Of a stretch of DNA of 64,000 nt, positions 1 through 13,300 are shown in pieces (position 1 is the first letter of the stretch; the number at the start of each line of letters is the position of its first letter). The stretch spans positions 59,188,564 through 59,252,563 of the forward strand of contig OY979718.1 in assembly GCA_963855995.1 (NCBI GenBank), read 5' to 3'. Origin of the DNA: Muricea muricata (taxonomy: Eukaryota; Cnidaria; Anthozoa; Malacalcyonacea; Plexauridae). Under the pieces are notes generated by a model. That model worked only from the letters and a program-made list of their open reading frames with translations, searched no databases and had not been told where the DNA came from. Position numbers and translations under genes: made by a program.

Positions 1-358
1 CCTTAAATAAAAAAAAAATAAAACTTTGTCTTGAAACATATACTGGTACTTTACTTGACATGAAACTAGTGTTAGCTCAGCTGAAAATAGACAATACTAA
101 ACAACAAAACACAGAAACAATGAAATAAAACAGCAAAATAATGAATCAAAACAGTCAAAGAAGGAAATGAAATAACTTTTGCTGTTCTATTTAGGCTGTA
201 TTGTTGGTTCGTTGTTTAGTAATGTCCGTCAAAAATGTTTCTGAACAACAGAGAACGTTTGCTAAACTTAGTGTGCAGTAAGTTGAAAAAATATCAGTGG
301 CAAAAAGTAAGGGTGGGGGTATGCCCCTCTGGCCCACCACAGTTTATAAAATAACAAA
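1..358. other. AT-rich sequence without recognised gene
   Basis: No convincing reading frame or repeat structure is visible. If the ERCC6-like exon at 359-670 is spliced, this stretch is the start of its next intron on the minus strand. Confidence 0.4.
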
Positions 359-670
359 TTATTGAAACCTTAATTCATTCTGAACAAACTTGAGTTCCTT
401 ATTCAATCTTTCTCTCTCCAAGAACTCTTCTTGTTCAGCAATTGCTTCGTCAACTTGTTGTAGGACGCCCTCTTCAAACACATCTTGATCAAAAATATTC
501 ACTCCAAGCTCCTGCAAGTCCTCGGGTCGCTCCTCGATAGCAACTTCATGAATTTTACTTGAGTCAATTGGTCAATACTCAATAGCCATTCCGTAACTTT
601 TGACGACATTATGACGCGGTGAACATTCGTTAGCAAAACTGCTAGACGAAGGGCCACAACCTTCTGACAT
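359..670 (-). CDS. ERCC6/CSB-like N-terminal exon (partial, in-frame stop)
   Basis: The ATG is at 668-670 on the minus strand and the frame runs to a TAA at 359-361, with one in-frame TGA at 572-574. After that TGA the peptide contains the segment QELGVNIFDQDVFEEGVLQQ followed by VDEAIAEQEEF. This matches the conserved N-terminal helical region of Cockayne syndrome B (ERCC6), the SWI/SNF-type ATPase of transcription-coupled repair, as I know that family. A weak donor (AAG|GTTTCA) at about 369 would end the exon, and the ATPase part would then lie left of the window. The in-frame TGA may be a real lesion, a sequencing error, or a sign that translation starts elsewhere, so the gene may be broken. 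The 5' side reaches about 720, where an inverted-repeat element follows. Confidence 0.5.
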
Positions 671-850
671 TGTTTAATGGTTTCAAATTAATAAGAAACT
701 TTGCAGAACGATATGGTTTTTTTGGCCGCCAACCCGCCATATTGGTCTTGGTTAATTTGGTTACATGTCCATCCGTTCAGTTCAATGGGTCTTTGCCGCA
801 GCGCCGGGCGTAGGTAAAGAGCCTGGGTGCGAGGTTGGACTGAGCTTTAT

Positions 851-1378
851 GCTGTTAACCGCGCAATCTCGTTCCCCGAGCCTGCGATCCCTTGGGAAGG
901 AAACGGAGGCTCTGGGATAATCCGTGATGGACATACAAAAAACTGTATGTCGCCCGTACTGCGCATGCGTTGCAAATAAATAGATTCAATAAGCCGCATT
1001 AGGGAAGGGGAAGAAGCTGGTATATAAGTGACGTTCCATGACCAATAGGCAATATACAAATCGTATCTTTCCGGTCGACAACAACAGCCTTTAGCGCTTC
1101 GCATTGACACTCCTTTATTTTGAGATTCTTCTTACCCAGTCGCTCTAACGCTTCGTCCAACACAGAATGAAATAAAATAATATTTTCCACTGACATTACA
1201 AACAAAATAGTACAAATACTGTTCCAAAAAACTTTAGAAAAATGCTTTTGTGGCTTATTTCCTACGCATGCGCAGTACGGGTGACATACAGTTTTTTGTG
1301 TGTCGATCACGGATTATCGCAGAGCCTCCGTTTCTTTCCCAAGGGATCGCAGGCTCGGGGAACGAGATGGTTAACAGC
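851..1378. mobile_element. MITE-like element with ~130-bp inverted repeats
   Basis: The arm at 851-985 is the reverse complement of 1252-1378. Both carry GCTGTTAACC at the tip, ATCTCGTTCCCCGAGCC and GCGCATGCG. The arms differ by a short insertion (GCGCA) in the left one. No target duplication is clear. The centre (986-1251) has no convincing gene. The element stops 13 bp before the hAT-like element at 1392. Confidence 0.65.
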
Positions 1379-1391
1379 GGTGACTTACGAC

Positions 1392-4126
1392 CACTGAGCT
1401 TTACTAATATATCTGGAGGAGCGGCTCCTATACTTGCTTCAGTAATCGGAGTGTCGCCAAAAACATGGCGAATTTCGGCCTCTGCTGACGCCAGATCCAC
1501 GCCATATGGTTCCTCAGCCTAAAGATATTTGCCACTGACTGGGCTCAATTGTAAAGCAGGCTCATCTTTCACACCCCCCTTTTATTTTTTTGCAAAATTT
1601 TGTTTTGTCTTTTAGTTTTCGCTGTAAATTTTGGGGGTTTTAAAAGCTTTTTTCACGTTTGCTGGACGCTTCACGAACTTTTGAAAAACATATTTGCAAG
1701 TTTTACAAGTTATCTCGGCCAGGAAAGGACAAAAAACCTCGAAATATATTGGCAAAAACAACATTTCAAGGGACAATTGGATTGGTATAAAACCGAAGAA
1801 TTTTGCAGTTTATATTCACGAGGAAAAAACAAAATATTTCCGGCTAAAATTGTTGAGTAAAACGTATTTTTAACAACGAGCTTTTGAAACGAGAGTTTTT
1901 GTCTTTAAAGCCGCTTTGTTGTACATCAGCATTTGTTATATGGCTATGTTTTTACCCGTTTTTTACAATCATGCTTTAATGTTTTTATTGAATGCCATCT
2001 TGTGACCGTTATATAAATCAAGGCTTTTTGTTTCTTAACTGTCTTAAACATTTATAGTTTACTATAGATGGTAGAAAAGTCGTGCATTTCACAAAATGTT
2101 TTGCATTTTACATGCAAGTTTTTGCGTCTCGTAAAGTATTTTTTGCAAATTATATTGTGTATAATTTTGCTCACGAAGTTCAAGCATAGTTCAAGCATGC
2201 TTGCTTGAGACAAGCTTTCTCTCTCATTTCCCCCTATGTTTAAGCTCAATATTTATGCTTGTTTGAATAGCCAGTATATAATCTGACTACCATACTTGTT
2301 CACCTCAGAACTATTCCGCAACAATACTGCTGAGATATATTATTTGTTTAATTACTTAAATAGGTAAGATATAATTTTTGACTACCAATACTCCACAGAG
2401 ATAAATACTCCACACAAAAATATAATATGATATGGATTAGGGGAATTGACTGCTGTCAATAAAAGTACAGTATTAAGATGCCTAATCCCCAATGAAGCTC
2501 TCATCTCTCCATTATCCATCTTGTGCACCCCCCTCCTTTTCCCCTTATTATTCTACTGCTTTTGGCTTTTTTGAACAACTCTTTAAAAAATGTATTTTTG
2601 TTTACTACAAAACCAATCCACAGCGATACAATTCTTAGTTATATTATTTAAACTGAAAAAATTCAAAGTTAAGTACTTTAAACTAACAATGAGTCATTGA
2701 AGAAAAACACCAACTCCACATTTAGCAAGAGTAATCCTAACTCCACTTGAGCAATGTATGCTCCCTGAGTGGGATGAGGATATTATATTATGCTGATACT
2801 ATGGTAAAAATGCTACATCATCTGAAGGTTGAGGATGACATGAATCTCCCATCTCTGCATTGGTGGTGCAGATGTTCTCTGAAATTACCATAATGCCTAA
2901 AACTACATTGTATACTATTATGACTATGACATAACTATCATTGTGTTGTCCAAATGGGCTTTTCTGATCTCTTCTCAATTTTGATGTGGTATTGATAACA
3001 GATTATTAGTGCAACATTTGAAGAAAACAGCTGTACTGCACAAAATATTACACATATATGACAGATATCCAAGTTGACTGTAGCTACATATTAGAATACA
3101 TAATAAGTTAGAGTGGGAGTGTTTTGCTCTAGTTCTTGGTACATCACATTAAAATCTGCAATAAAATGAAAAACAAATTTACTACCTTGTTTGTGTTCAA
3201 TTAATGTATAGAAACATGCAAGGCTATTAATAATTAAAACCACTGAGTGTCCAGCACTCTCCATGATGAATAACCATCAGGTGTTAGACAGCAAAATAAG
3301 AAATGAGATCCATAATGCATCTTACCCAACACATTACTCAAAAAAGGCAAAAAAACTGCACAATGTAAATTTTATGGGGTTTAGAGGCATGACCTAAAAT
3401 GTTATGTTATGCACCACTGACACTACATTGCATTTCAAAAACAAGCTGAATTAATTATCTGTTTCTCTGCACTTCAATCTACAATTACTATGCCAACAGA
3501 GGTCACAGAGGCATAGATGTTTTTATCAGGCACAGAGAGATTGTTCCACACTGTCAAGTGATATAATTAACTTCAGTATCAAACTGCAAATGGGCAAACA
3601 TTAAATCATGGATACATGACTATAGGCATTCATCAAGGAAAACTTGTTGTCCATATAAATAACATCAAAAACAGCTCTATTAAAGTAAAAGTCAGAGCCT
3701 GATGCTGAGGACAGAACTGTTTATACGGAAATACCCAATAAATAAACAGACTTTGCATCATTTCTGTAAACTTTGAGAATCAAAATGCAAACTTAGCCAG
3801 TAAAACGATATAAAATTGAAAGTTTCGAGATTCTTACCTGCTAGAAGAAACATTTACACATTATTTTTACAAATACTTGCGTCCACGAGCGAAAAAAACC
3901 CTATTTTTTCTTTGATTTTTCCCCGAAAACAACCAAGCCATAAAGTTTTTTGCAAAAACCAGGGGGGCGAAGGTCTTCTTAAAAGCTCGGGATCGCGGTT
4001 GGTCAGTGGTAAATACCTGTAGGCTGAGGAACCATATGGCGTCAGCAAAGGCCAAAATCCTCCATCTTTTTGGCGACACTTTTTCATGCCGAGCCGCTCC
4101 TCCAGATATATTAGTAAAGCTCAGTG
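1392..4126. mobile_element. Non-autonomous hAT-like element, copy A
   Basis: This 2735-bp unit begins CACTGAGCTTTACTAATATA and ends with its reverse complement, with terminal inverted repeats of about 130 bp. It is flanked by the perfect 8-bp direct repeat CTTACGAC (1384-1391 and 4127-4134). An 8-bp target duplication is the hAT superfamily signature. No transposase frame is present; an 86-codon open frame at 1600-1860 also occurs in copy B but has no recognisable domain. Copy B at 17875-20653 is nearly identical and in the same orientation, which suggests recent spread. The right end lies 204 bp before the LRCH start codon. Confidence 0.85.
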
Positions 4127-4330
4127 CTTACGACGGACACAGCTTTGTCATACATCACGTTACCTCATTCAAATTTCCGCTGCCTTGTGGTGGTTGTAAC
4201 GTGGTTTCATAAGGACAATGGCGACGGAGAGAATGTCAAATCCGGCCGAAAAGAGATGAAGGTGTGTCGGTGTGAGATATCACTTTATATTGTTAAAATA
4301 CCACAGTCTACTTAAAATGCTCTCAAGAAT
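4127..4330 (+). promoter_or_regulatory. 5' leader of the LRCH gene with a possible upstream ORF
   Basis: The stretch between the hAT-like element and the LRCH start holds an ATG at 4218 opening a 13-codon frame (MATERMSNPAEKR) that stops at 4257-4259. A TAA lies in frame 18 nt before the ATG at 4331, which supports that ATG as the start if no intron intervenes. Promoter elements are not evident. Much of the upstream regulatory DNA must be either this short stretch or the transposon itself. Confidence 0.35.
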
Positions 4331-7300
4331 ATGGCAAGCAAAAATATTAGTGTAGATCGCTGTTTTGCGGATGCCGAAGATACCGGAATACTTGAGTTGT
4401 GTGCTCGATTTTTGAAAGAATTTCCCGAACATCCAGAAGAATGTGAATTAATAGACGTCATTGAATGTGGTTAGTACTGTCAATTTATTATTTCACACAT
4501 TTTAACATTGTCCAAACAATTACTAACTCAGAAATCTTGACTCTTTTCAGATATTTCAAAAAATCGTTTCACTGAGTTACCTTCGGTAATATGTGAGTTT
4601 GTAATGTTGGAAAGATTAAATTGTTACCATAATTCTATAAGATCCATACCAGACACAAGCCGACTTACTTCTCTCACATGGCTTAATCTTAGGTGAGTTT
4701 AATGTTGATTTATTTTGCTTTCATATCTCAAGTAAATACCGAAAATAAAGCTACTGTCAGATGTGCATAAATAATTTGAAAATAATGACCAAAACAAAAC
4801 ATGTTAATAAATTATAGACAGCTTCCTTGTTCAATATTAACTGAATGAAATTACGAACCCATGAAATTTTATCTTGTTATAATGTTATTCAATAAACTGG
4901 AAATGTCAATTTGAGAACTGACATATCTATTATTTGACATGTAATGTAGAGTCGAATATTTTCCATATTTGGTTGACTAAGTATGAAAACATGCTGCAGT
5001 TAATTGCTTGCTGTTTCAACATCACACCTTGTATTTTGTGGTTTGACTGCCCAGGCTGGCCTTTAACTGCTGTATGATTTTCATAGATTAGTCAATTACC
5101 TGACACCAGGGTGTCCTGATTAGTCAATTTGGAAATTGCAAAAAAATGATAGTAAAGCTAGTACTGTATAAAAATAAAAAGAAAGAGCTAATAATGGCTT
5201 AGCTAGATGATATGAACTACCCACTGTGGGCTGTAGTGTAGTTGCTCTTTCATTGAACGAGTCATTGAGTACAAAAGTAGGGCTAATAATGGCTGGTGTT
5301 GCATTACCAGCCCATAGCCCCTTAGAAATAAACAGACCGAATAACAATGCTGTAAGGTCTATTCTGCACAACAATTCTGCTCATTAAAAAGGCTTAATAT
5401 ATGTAAACATGGCCTAAATTTCACATTTTATGAATTAAACAAAGTGCCTATTTACATTACATAAAATCTAAGACATTGGAGGCATTCCAATTTACATCAA
5501 AACAAGCACTAAATTGTGGCTTCTTTAAAGCTTATATTCAACATGTTGAATATTCGGTGCAGATGGCATTTGTGAAGAAAAACTCTTAAAATGTCACCAA
5601 ACACTGGGGGAACTTACTTATGCCAACAGTCATGTGTGAAGTTCTGCTAAGCTGATAGCTCTAGTGTGCCTTTTTTTGTCTTTAATGGCATTGTTGTTAA
5701 ACATACAAGAGTGAAATGTTATGTACCCTTTATCAAAACTTTATTAGTCTTTTTACATGGCTATGATGTTCCATGTAACTGGGTAATTATCATAGAAATA
5801 AAAGATATAGAATGCGCGCTCCTATCTATTTTCAGGTAAACAAATGACGCCACATTAAAATTCAAAATGGCCGATTTATAAGGGCAAATTAAACTCGCCC
5901 CACTGTAATTCGCATAGACTGCTCCTCGGACAAATCCAACATGGCGGATTTATAAGGGCAATTTTTTTTTTCAATTTGGGTACGGGCTAGGTTACCAAGC
6001 ACGCATTCTATATCTATTATTTCTATGGTAATTATGCAGTTATGGGCTTAAATTGTATTCATGCATTTGACTGTCGGTTTATGTGATGGTTTCTTTAAGT
6101 CAAAGCTCACATAGTGTCCCTTGCTTATAATTAATTCATTTATTATTATTATCATTATTATTACTCATATTGTTGTTATTAAAAGAGCAGGTATTTACAT
6201 TGTTTACATTGATTGACAACATGACAAAAAATTACCAATTGCTGGATCAAGTACTGGATCCAGTGCATGTATTGTTAAACCTACTTCCCCAAATATCAAA
6301 TTTCGTACCTGCCAAATTTTCTCGCTTTTGCACTGCCCACACAGGAATGCCTGCTGAGGAAGAAGGTGTGTAACTATTGCAAGTTCATAGCTGTTCCTCT
6401 CAAAGTTCCAATAATTCTCATGCACCATTGCTCTTAGTCACTTATTGTATTAACGCAAGCCTGGAAATGGCACCAGACATTGGCTAAAAAATTCAAAATT
6501 TGGTTTTGTCTGGGACAACTTTTGATCACAAGATTGTTATTGCCACAAAAAACTTAATTTTCCAAGCTCTCAGTAGTTGCATTGTATCATGAAAACCTAG
6601 TGAAATGACAGTTAATCTGTGCCAAAAATATTGAAATTGCCAGTGCTCATAACTGGAACATAATATCTAAATTTTGTCAGGCACACCAAAGAAGTTGCCA
6701 GACTAAGTGTCTCACAGCTTATAATAGAGAGGTTCAGATTTGACTTCCACTACCGCTACCACAACCTTAATAAATCTTTCAACCAATCAGATGTGCTTGG
6801 TCTACCCAACTGGCCAATCAGATTGCTTGAAAATCAGGATAAGGTAGCAGTAGTGGTAGTGGAAGTCAAATCTGAACCTCACTAATATTTATTTCAAGAC
6901 TTCTAACAAGAGAAAATGAGAACAAAATGCCTGGCAACCCATTGCCCCCCCCCCCCCCCCCATCCCTAGGTTTTGATAAATGTTAATAAATAAATACTGA
7001 TCAGATATAAATAATAAAATAGGTACTCATCAAATAGATTTAATCAATTAAAAACGAAATAGGAACAAAAAATGTAAACAATCCAGTACCACAGTTTGAG
7101 AAAAAAAAGTAAGTTTTTTTTTCAGTGGCATATTGTGTTATTGTAAAGTATATTGAACATTGATTTATTTATTTTGCTAAATTTATTTTTGTAAAAAGCA
7201 GAAAGATTGTTCAAACTATTTTACCTGAAAAGAGCAAGTCCTGGTCATTGTATACAACTATCACCATAAGGTGTAGTTTTCAGTTGTGTTAAAGAATATT

Positions 7301-10300
7301 TCCAGCAGTTTTTCTTAATTCTCGCTTTTCCAACGGAAAAATATTCTATCCATGATGAATTTAATTAAACCACATTTATTTTAACTATACCGAACGTTTT
7401 GGCGGGAAATTTGGGTTTCAAAACTCAATTCAAAATTGAGTTTTTGGGCCGTTTTACAGACCTAATATATTCCGATGCTCTTTCTGTACATTTTGCATGA
7501 TCTTTATCAAATACGTCTGATATAATATTGCACTTATTAGCGGCACCTGCATTCTTATGTATATTTTGCATGGTTTTTATTTTATACAAGGGGCTACACA
7601 CGTAAAAACGCACAAGTTGCTACAGACCTGCAAACAAGTTGTAACAAGTCTGTTCACAAGTTGTTGACAAGATGTATTCGCACTGCTTGTTCCGAATTTG
7701 TTAGAACAAGTTTGGAACAAGCTGTTGACAAATTGTAACAAGCTTGATGGGACTATCAGACCTGTTACAAGATTGTTCCAACAAGACTGATATAGCATGA
7801 TATAACAATATTGCTACAGCCTTGTGTTATCAATCTTTTAACAAACTTGCTACAACAGGATTGTATCAGAGTTGTTAGAACAACCTTGTAACAAGTCTGA
7901 TATTTTCGTCAAGCTTGTTACAAGTTGTCAACAAGTTTGGAACAACTTGTTGACAACTTTGGAACAAGCAGTGCGAACACATCTTGTCGACGGCTTGTCT
8001 GCAGACTTGATACAAGTTGTGAGATTTTTACGTGTGTACCATATAATGATTACTGTATGTTTTAATAATATTGAATGGTGATTGAATGCGTTTTGTTTTT
8101 TTAATAAAGTGCAGTATTATACGTTTTGCGGTTTTGCCTTTTATTTAAATCTTTTAGGTATCATTTAAATCTTTTCAGTTTCAAGTCATTTTCGGTTCAG
8201 ATTATAAAATGTTCTTGACCGGATGATGTAGTAAAATCGGATGAACCTAATATCCCGATACATGATCGCTACTTTTATTCCTGGAAATTCGTTGGCAATA
8301 AAGAAGCCATAAATTACAGCCTAGAAATGGTTTTTTAGGCCGTGTAGCAAAGCACACGTCACAAATAGTAAACATAATTATTGTGGTTTAAGTAATTATA
8401 TATGCGTGGTAATTGTACTAAGGACGTCTTGCGAAAAACTATGAATACCATACGCCAAAATTATTTTTGATATACAGTTTTTTCAGAGTGCTATCATACA
8501 AGAGCGCCAGTCTGCCAAAGTGCTAGTCTTCCACAGTTTGCCAGAGCGGCAATTTTTCTAGAGCATCAGAGTTGTCAGAGTGCCAGTTTTGCCAGAAGGC
8601 CAGTCACATAGAAAAGCTGACACCAGTCTTCGTTCGAACGCGAATGGTCAGCATAATTTGTCGTGTACACACGTAAAAATCTCACAGCTTGTAACAAGTC
8701 TGCAGACAAGCCGTCGACAAGATGTGTTCGCACTGCTTGTACCAAAGTTGTCAACAAGTTGTTCCAAACTTGTTGACAACTTGTAACAAGCTTGACGAAA
8801 ATATCAGACTTGTTACAAGGTTGTTCTAACAACTCTGATACAATCCTGTTGTAGCAAGTTTGTTACAAGATTGACAACACAAGGCTGTATCAATATTGTT
8901 ATATCATGCTATATCAGTCTTGTTGGAACAATCTTGTAACAGGTCTGATAGTCCCATCAAGCTTGTTACAATTTGTCAACAGCTTGTTCCAAACTTGTTC
9001 TAACAAATTCGGAACAAGCAGTGCGAATACATCTTGTCAACAACTTGTGAACAGACTTGTTACAACTTGTTTGCAGGTCTGTAGCAACTTGTGCGTTTTT
9101 ACGTGTGTAGTTTCGCGTATCTATGTAGTTTTGCAGCTGTGACCAACTATAATTATCAATTGTGGACTACGCTCATTTTGACAAAAATTTTAGCAACTTA
9201 AGCTGGCCCATCCTTTTGTAAACTGTAGAGATTTGTTTATTTAGTGTTTATCTTGCTTATATATTATGTTTATTTTTTGCAGCAAAAATCAACTACAGAA
9301 ATTACCAGAGCATATATGTTCTCTCCCTCTACAAGTTTTAATTGTCAGTCATAATCGAATGTCATGTGTTCCTGATGAAATTCGTCATTTAAAACATATA
9401 CAATATTTGGTAGGTTCGGTTCACTCTAGTTATATAGCGTACTAAACGTCCTAGAAGTTCCATACGCTCAAACAAGTACCACGTAATATGCTCAAAGCTA
9501 TGAAAATAGATCACTTAGATGGTGGACTCTATCTCTTATAAAAATTCCCCTTTTCGAAAATTCATCTCTGAAAGCATCAATGATGTTTTTTGTAGTGAAT
9601 AAATACATCAAATTTGACAATTTAAGCTAGATTGAAATCTTTACTCCTTTCTCTACGAATGCGCAGAAGCATATTATACTTTGCTAGTGGTCAATCTAAG
9701 AACTTCCACAAACTACGATTTTTTGTTGTTTACAGAATTTAAGTTGTAACGAGTTAACATCATTGCCAAGTAGTATTGGTGAATTATCAACATTGAGGGA
9801 ATTAAATGTTCATGAAAACTATTTAGAACAGTTACCTGATGGTAAGTATGTTCATTTCATGTGAGACTTACGACTTCTGCCGATTGCAAGCCTTCTTTTC
9901 TATTTGCCATCGAATGTCGTAATTTTAATCTATTACCATCGATCCTTGAGTTGTGTGACTTTAATATGACTAACTGAAATGTTTGTTTTGTAGAAATATG
10001 CAAACTAAAGTTAGAAAAGCTGGACTTCTCGTGTAATAGAATAACAGTTATTCCAACTGTCTTTCGATTTTTAACAACTCTTTCTGACTTGGTGTTAGAC
10101 AATAATCCTCTTCAATCACCGCCTGCTCAGGTAACATTTTCCCACAGAATAGACGGGCCACTGGCGTCAGTGAGTCAAGTTTGTGTCGCCGCGCGTGTCG
10201 CATCAGTGCATCATTGTGCAAGTTCTCACAGGTCAATTGCTTTTTTTGGCCAATGGAAACACTGAACTAGCTGGGCGTTCATTATTCTGGCCTTGCATGA

Positions 10301-13300
10301 AAAAAATAGGGAACATGTTGCGCTGTTGAGTGGTCTTACTATTTATTTCATATGCTGTGACTTTGTCCTTCATGTCTTTACATCAATTGCTTCTACGATA
10401 AATGACTTTAATCAAGTAAACGTGTTTTTACCTATAGTCAGGTGAGCACATGATGTGTGGTCAAAACAATGAATTAAATGATATTCTATTTTTCTCTAGC
10501 TTTGCATGAGGGGTAGAGTACATATCTTTAAATATCTTGCTATCGCTGCTCAAACACAAGACAAGGTGTGTAGTGGAATAATGCAATTTTGTTTTTTGGG
10601 GGATATTAATTGTAAACCTGTAAGGGCTGCCGGACATGCTACATGTATTTCATACACTTATTAGGCATCCAGAGTAGCATGCAGGATAGTCGTGTGGCTG
10701 ATAACAAAAACAATCTATGAGTAGTTACATGTCTATAAGGGCATGTTGCATTAAACTTTCTGTACTCAGTGAAGTTCAACTTTTGTGTTGCGCGAGCACA
10801 AATAATTACGTAAATATAAGATTTTAGCCAGAAACGCGTGTAAATTTGCAAATCATTTTTTGCAGCATATTAATAGACATATAAATTGAAAGAATCAACA
10901 CGGTATACATGCATGTTATAATTTACCGCCTCAAATCAGGCTACTTGTATGCAATGCACTCCTATTTACTGATAATGCATTTTTTTCTAGGGTAAAGATG
11001 CAACGAAAAAGTATGATCTATCTCATCGTGATGCGAGCAGGTAAATATTACTAAATACGAAACTGCTAATTCTGCTTGATCTTATCAAATTTTACGATTT
11101 CATCAATAAAAATAATGATATTTCTCTACGAATTGCACGCGGGTTAAATATTAACTAGATAATCCATTCACGTCAACACAGTTACTTATGGTCAAATGTT
11201 CCTGACAGCACAACGTATGGTGTACACCATCGTGAAATCCTAAATCACATTATAGTTGATTTTGCTCTGTTAAAAACTACATGGGGGACATTATGAAGTA
11301 GACAAGGGCATCTTCCCTAATTAATGTATGAAAGTTTAAATGCCTTTTCCTGCTTTACTGACAGAGATATTTATGTGTCAAAATGTTATACAACAAGTTT
11401 ATAATTATAGTCACAAAAACTTAAGATGAACTATATATAGCAAGAAAATCATCGATGAAAACTGTGAATCAAATTAATGTAAAAACATAGTACTTAGACG
11501 GATTGTCCTTTCTAGAAATTTAATATAAACCAGCCGCAAAGTACGATTGAAAAATGACTGAGTTGGAATTAGTAACAGTATGCTAGATTAATTTAACGCG
11601 CCGCTTGAACATGGTTGATACTTGGAACCCAAATTAAACAATTACTCTCTTCCAGCATTTTAACCGAAGCCAATCTCCTCCCAAATCGAAAAGATGAACA
11701 GAAATCACAAAAGGTATTAATGGAGTTTAGTCTCTGTTTCTATGAAATTTATTGTTTAGGCTATTTTGAACTCAGGGGTTCTTTCACAATGATGTTATTA
11801 TTCTATATCTCTCAGAATTCTCAGATTGATCATAGAAACAATGAGAAATCAAGAAAAACGTCCCAAAGACGATCTTTACTGGAAGCTGAGCTAAATCGAG
11901 CTCATCTGTTACTCTCGGAGGAACGTCATTTTGATAAACTGGGCGTAGAAAATGAACCAAATACTGAAGACAATTCGAAGGTAGGCGTAACAGACATACA
12001 ATTATTTAATGCTCTTTTAATTTTATGAAACATTAACAGAGGAATAAATCTTTGAGTACAAGGTATTATGTACGATTAATACCAAAGGTGCGCAATTATT
12101 TGTAAACATAATTATGCCCATCTTGGGAAGCGAGAACATTGCACAAAGTCAAGATTTATAATTAATGTTTCAATTCGGTGTCAGCAGCTTCTTGCTCTTC
12201 ATCTCCTTCCTCGATAACTATTTAACTATGGCAATAAACTGTCTGTGATTACTGCTATAGATATTACACAGGTAGAAATATACAGTGCGCGTCGTTCGTT
12301 GTTTTGTCGATAGTTGTCTCACATTAAATACATTTACGAGCCATGTACTACTTGCTAAATCACATAGCTTTTCTTCAACTATTGATCTTTTTCACGCTAG
12401 TCGCTGAGGAGTTCTATTTTACTTTACAAACAACATTGAAAATATTCGTAACCATATTGGTCACAACCAGATGCACCAACATGGCGGTTGTACTGTTTGT
12501 ATAAATTTCTGATCATTTTTATATTACAACTAAAATGTAGGGTACTTTAAAGTTACAAAGGTAATGGTGCTTCTACTCGTAAAGTTGAAAAATGAGTCTC
12601 AGAGTAATGCATTGCGTGCTTGGTCGCCGTTAATCAGTTATTTTAAAGTACATGCAATGGAGGCGTTCTTGTAATAGGGATTGATGCATAAGTTGAATCT
12701 AAAAATATTTAAACAATATTTGGGGCGCATCAGCATCAAAGCATGGGAGCGCAAAGATGAAATATGATACGCATATGAGATGTGGATGGCTCGAAAGGAA
12801 TCGTTTTGATTTTTAGCTTGACGCACAGTGATTTTGCACGGCACTTGTTGATTTTTGTAAGGCCAACGGCGACCAAACTTTACAGTCAGTGGATTCTGTT
12901 GACGAGGGTAAAAAAAAGAGTACTGTTTATTACTCATGTTGTTTCAATAGTTGAATTGTTCGCATTTCCATGTCCAAGCAAATGTTTTTGTTCTTATATT
13001 TTATATAAACCAACCCGTGAAACTTGGAAATTGTTATTAAAAATTCCGTATGTAAATGAAACAAGCGCGCAATGCATTACCCTAAGACTCCTTTTGTAAG
13101 CAAAGCGATCGTAAGGTAATTGTCTTTTACTGCTTTTATTGGGTGACACGACAATGTGTGGGATAGTCGATGCATGTAGGTGAAGTGAATATAAGTACAA
13201 TTTTTATCTGTTAATATTTGTTTGCAGCTAAGCATGTTTATAAGAGGAACGTACTGCTGTTTTTGTCATGTTCCATCTTTCAGTATTTTTTGCCAAACAA

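Noticed and set aside
1600-1860. Open frame of 86 codons found in both hAT-like copies
   Set aside because: No transposase or other domain; both copies are recent duplicates, so conservation is expected without selection.
7872-8081. Open frames of 69-85 codons in the ACAAGTTGT elements
   Set aside because: They are translations of short repeats on both strands, with the same peptide appearing in inverted copies.
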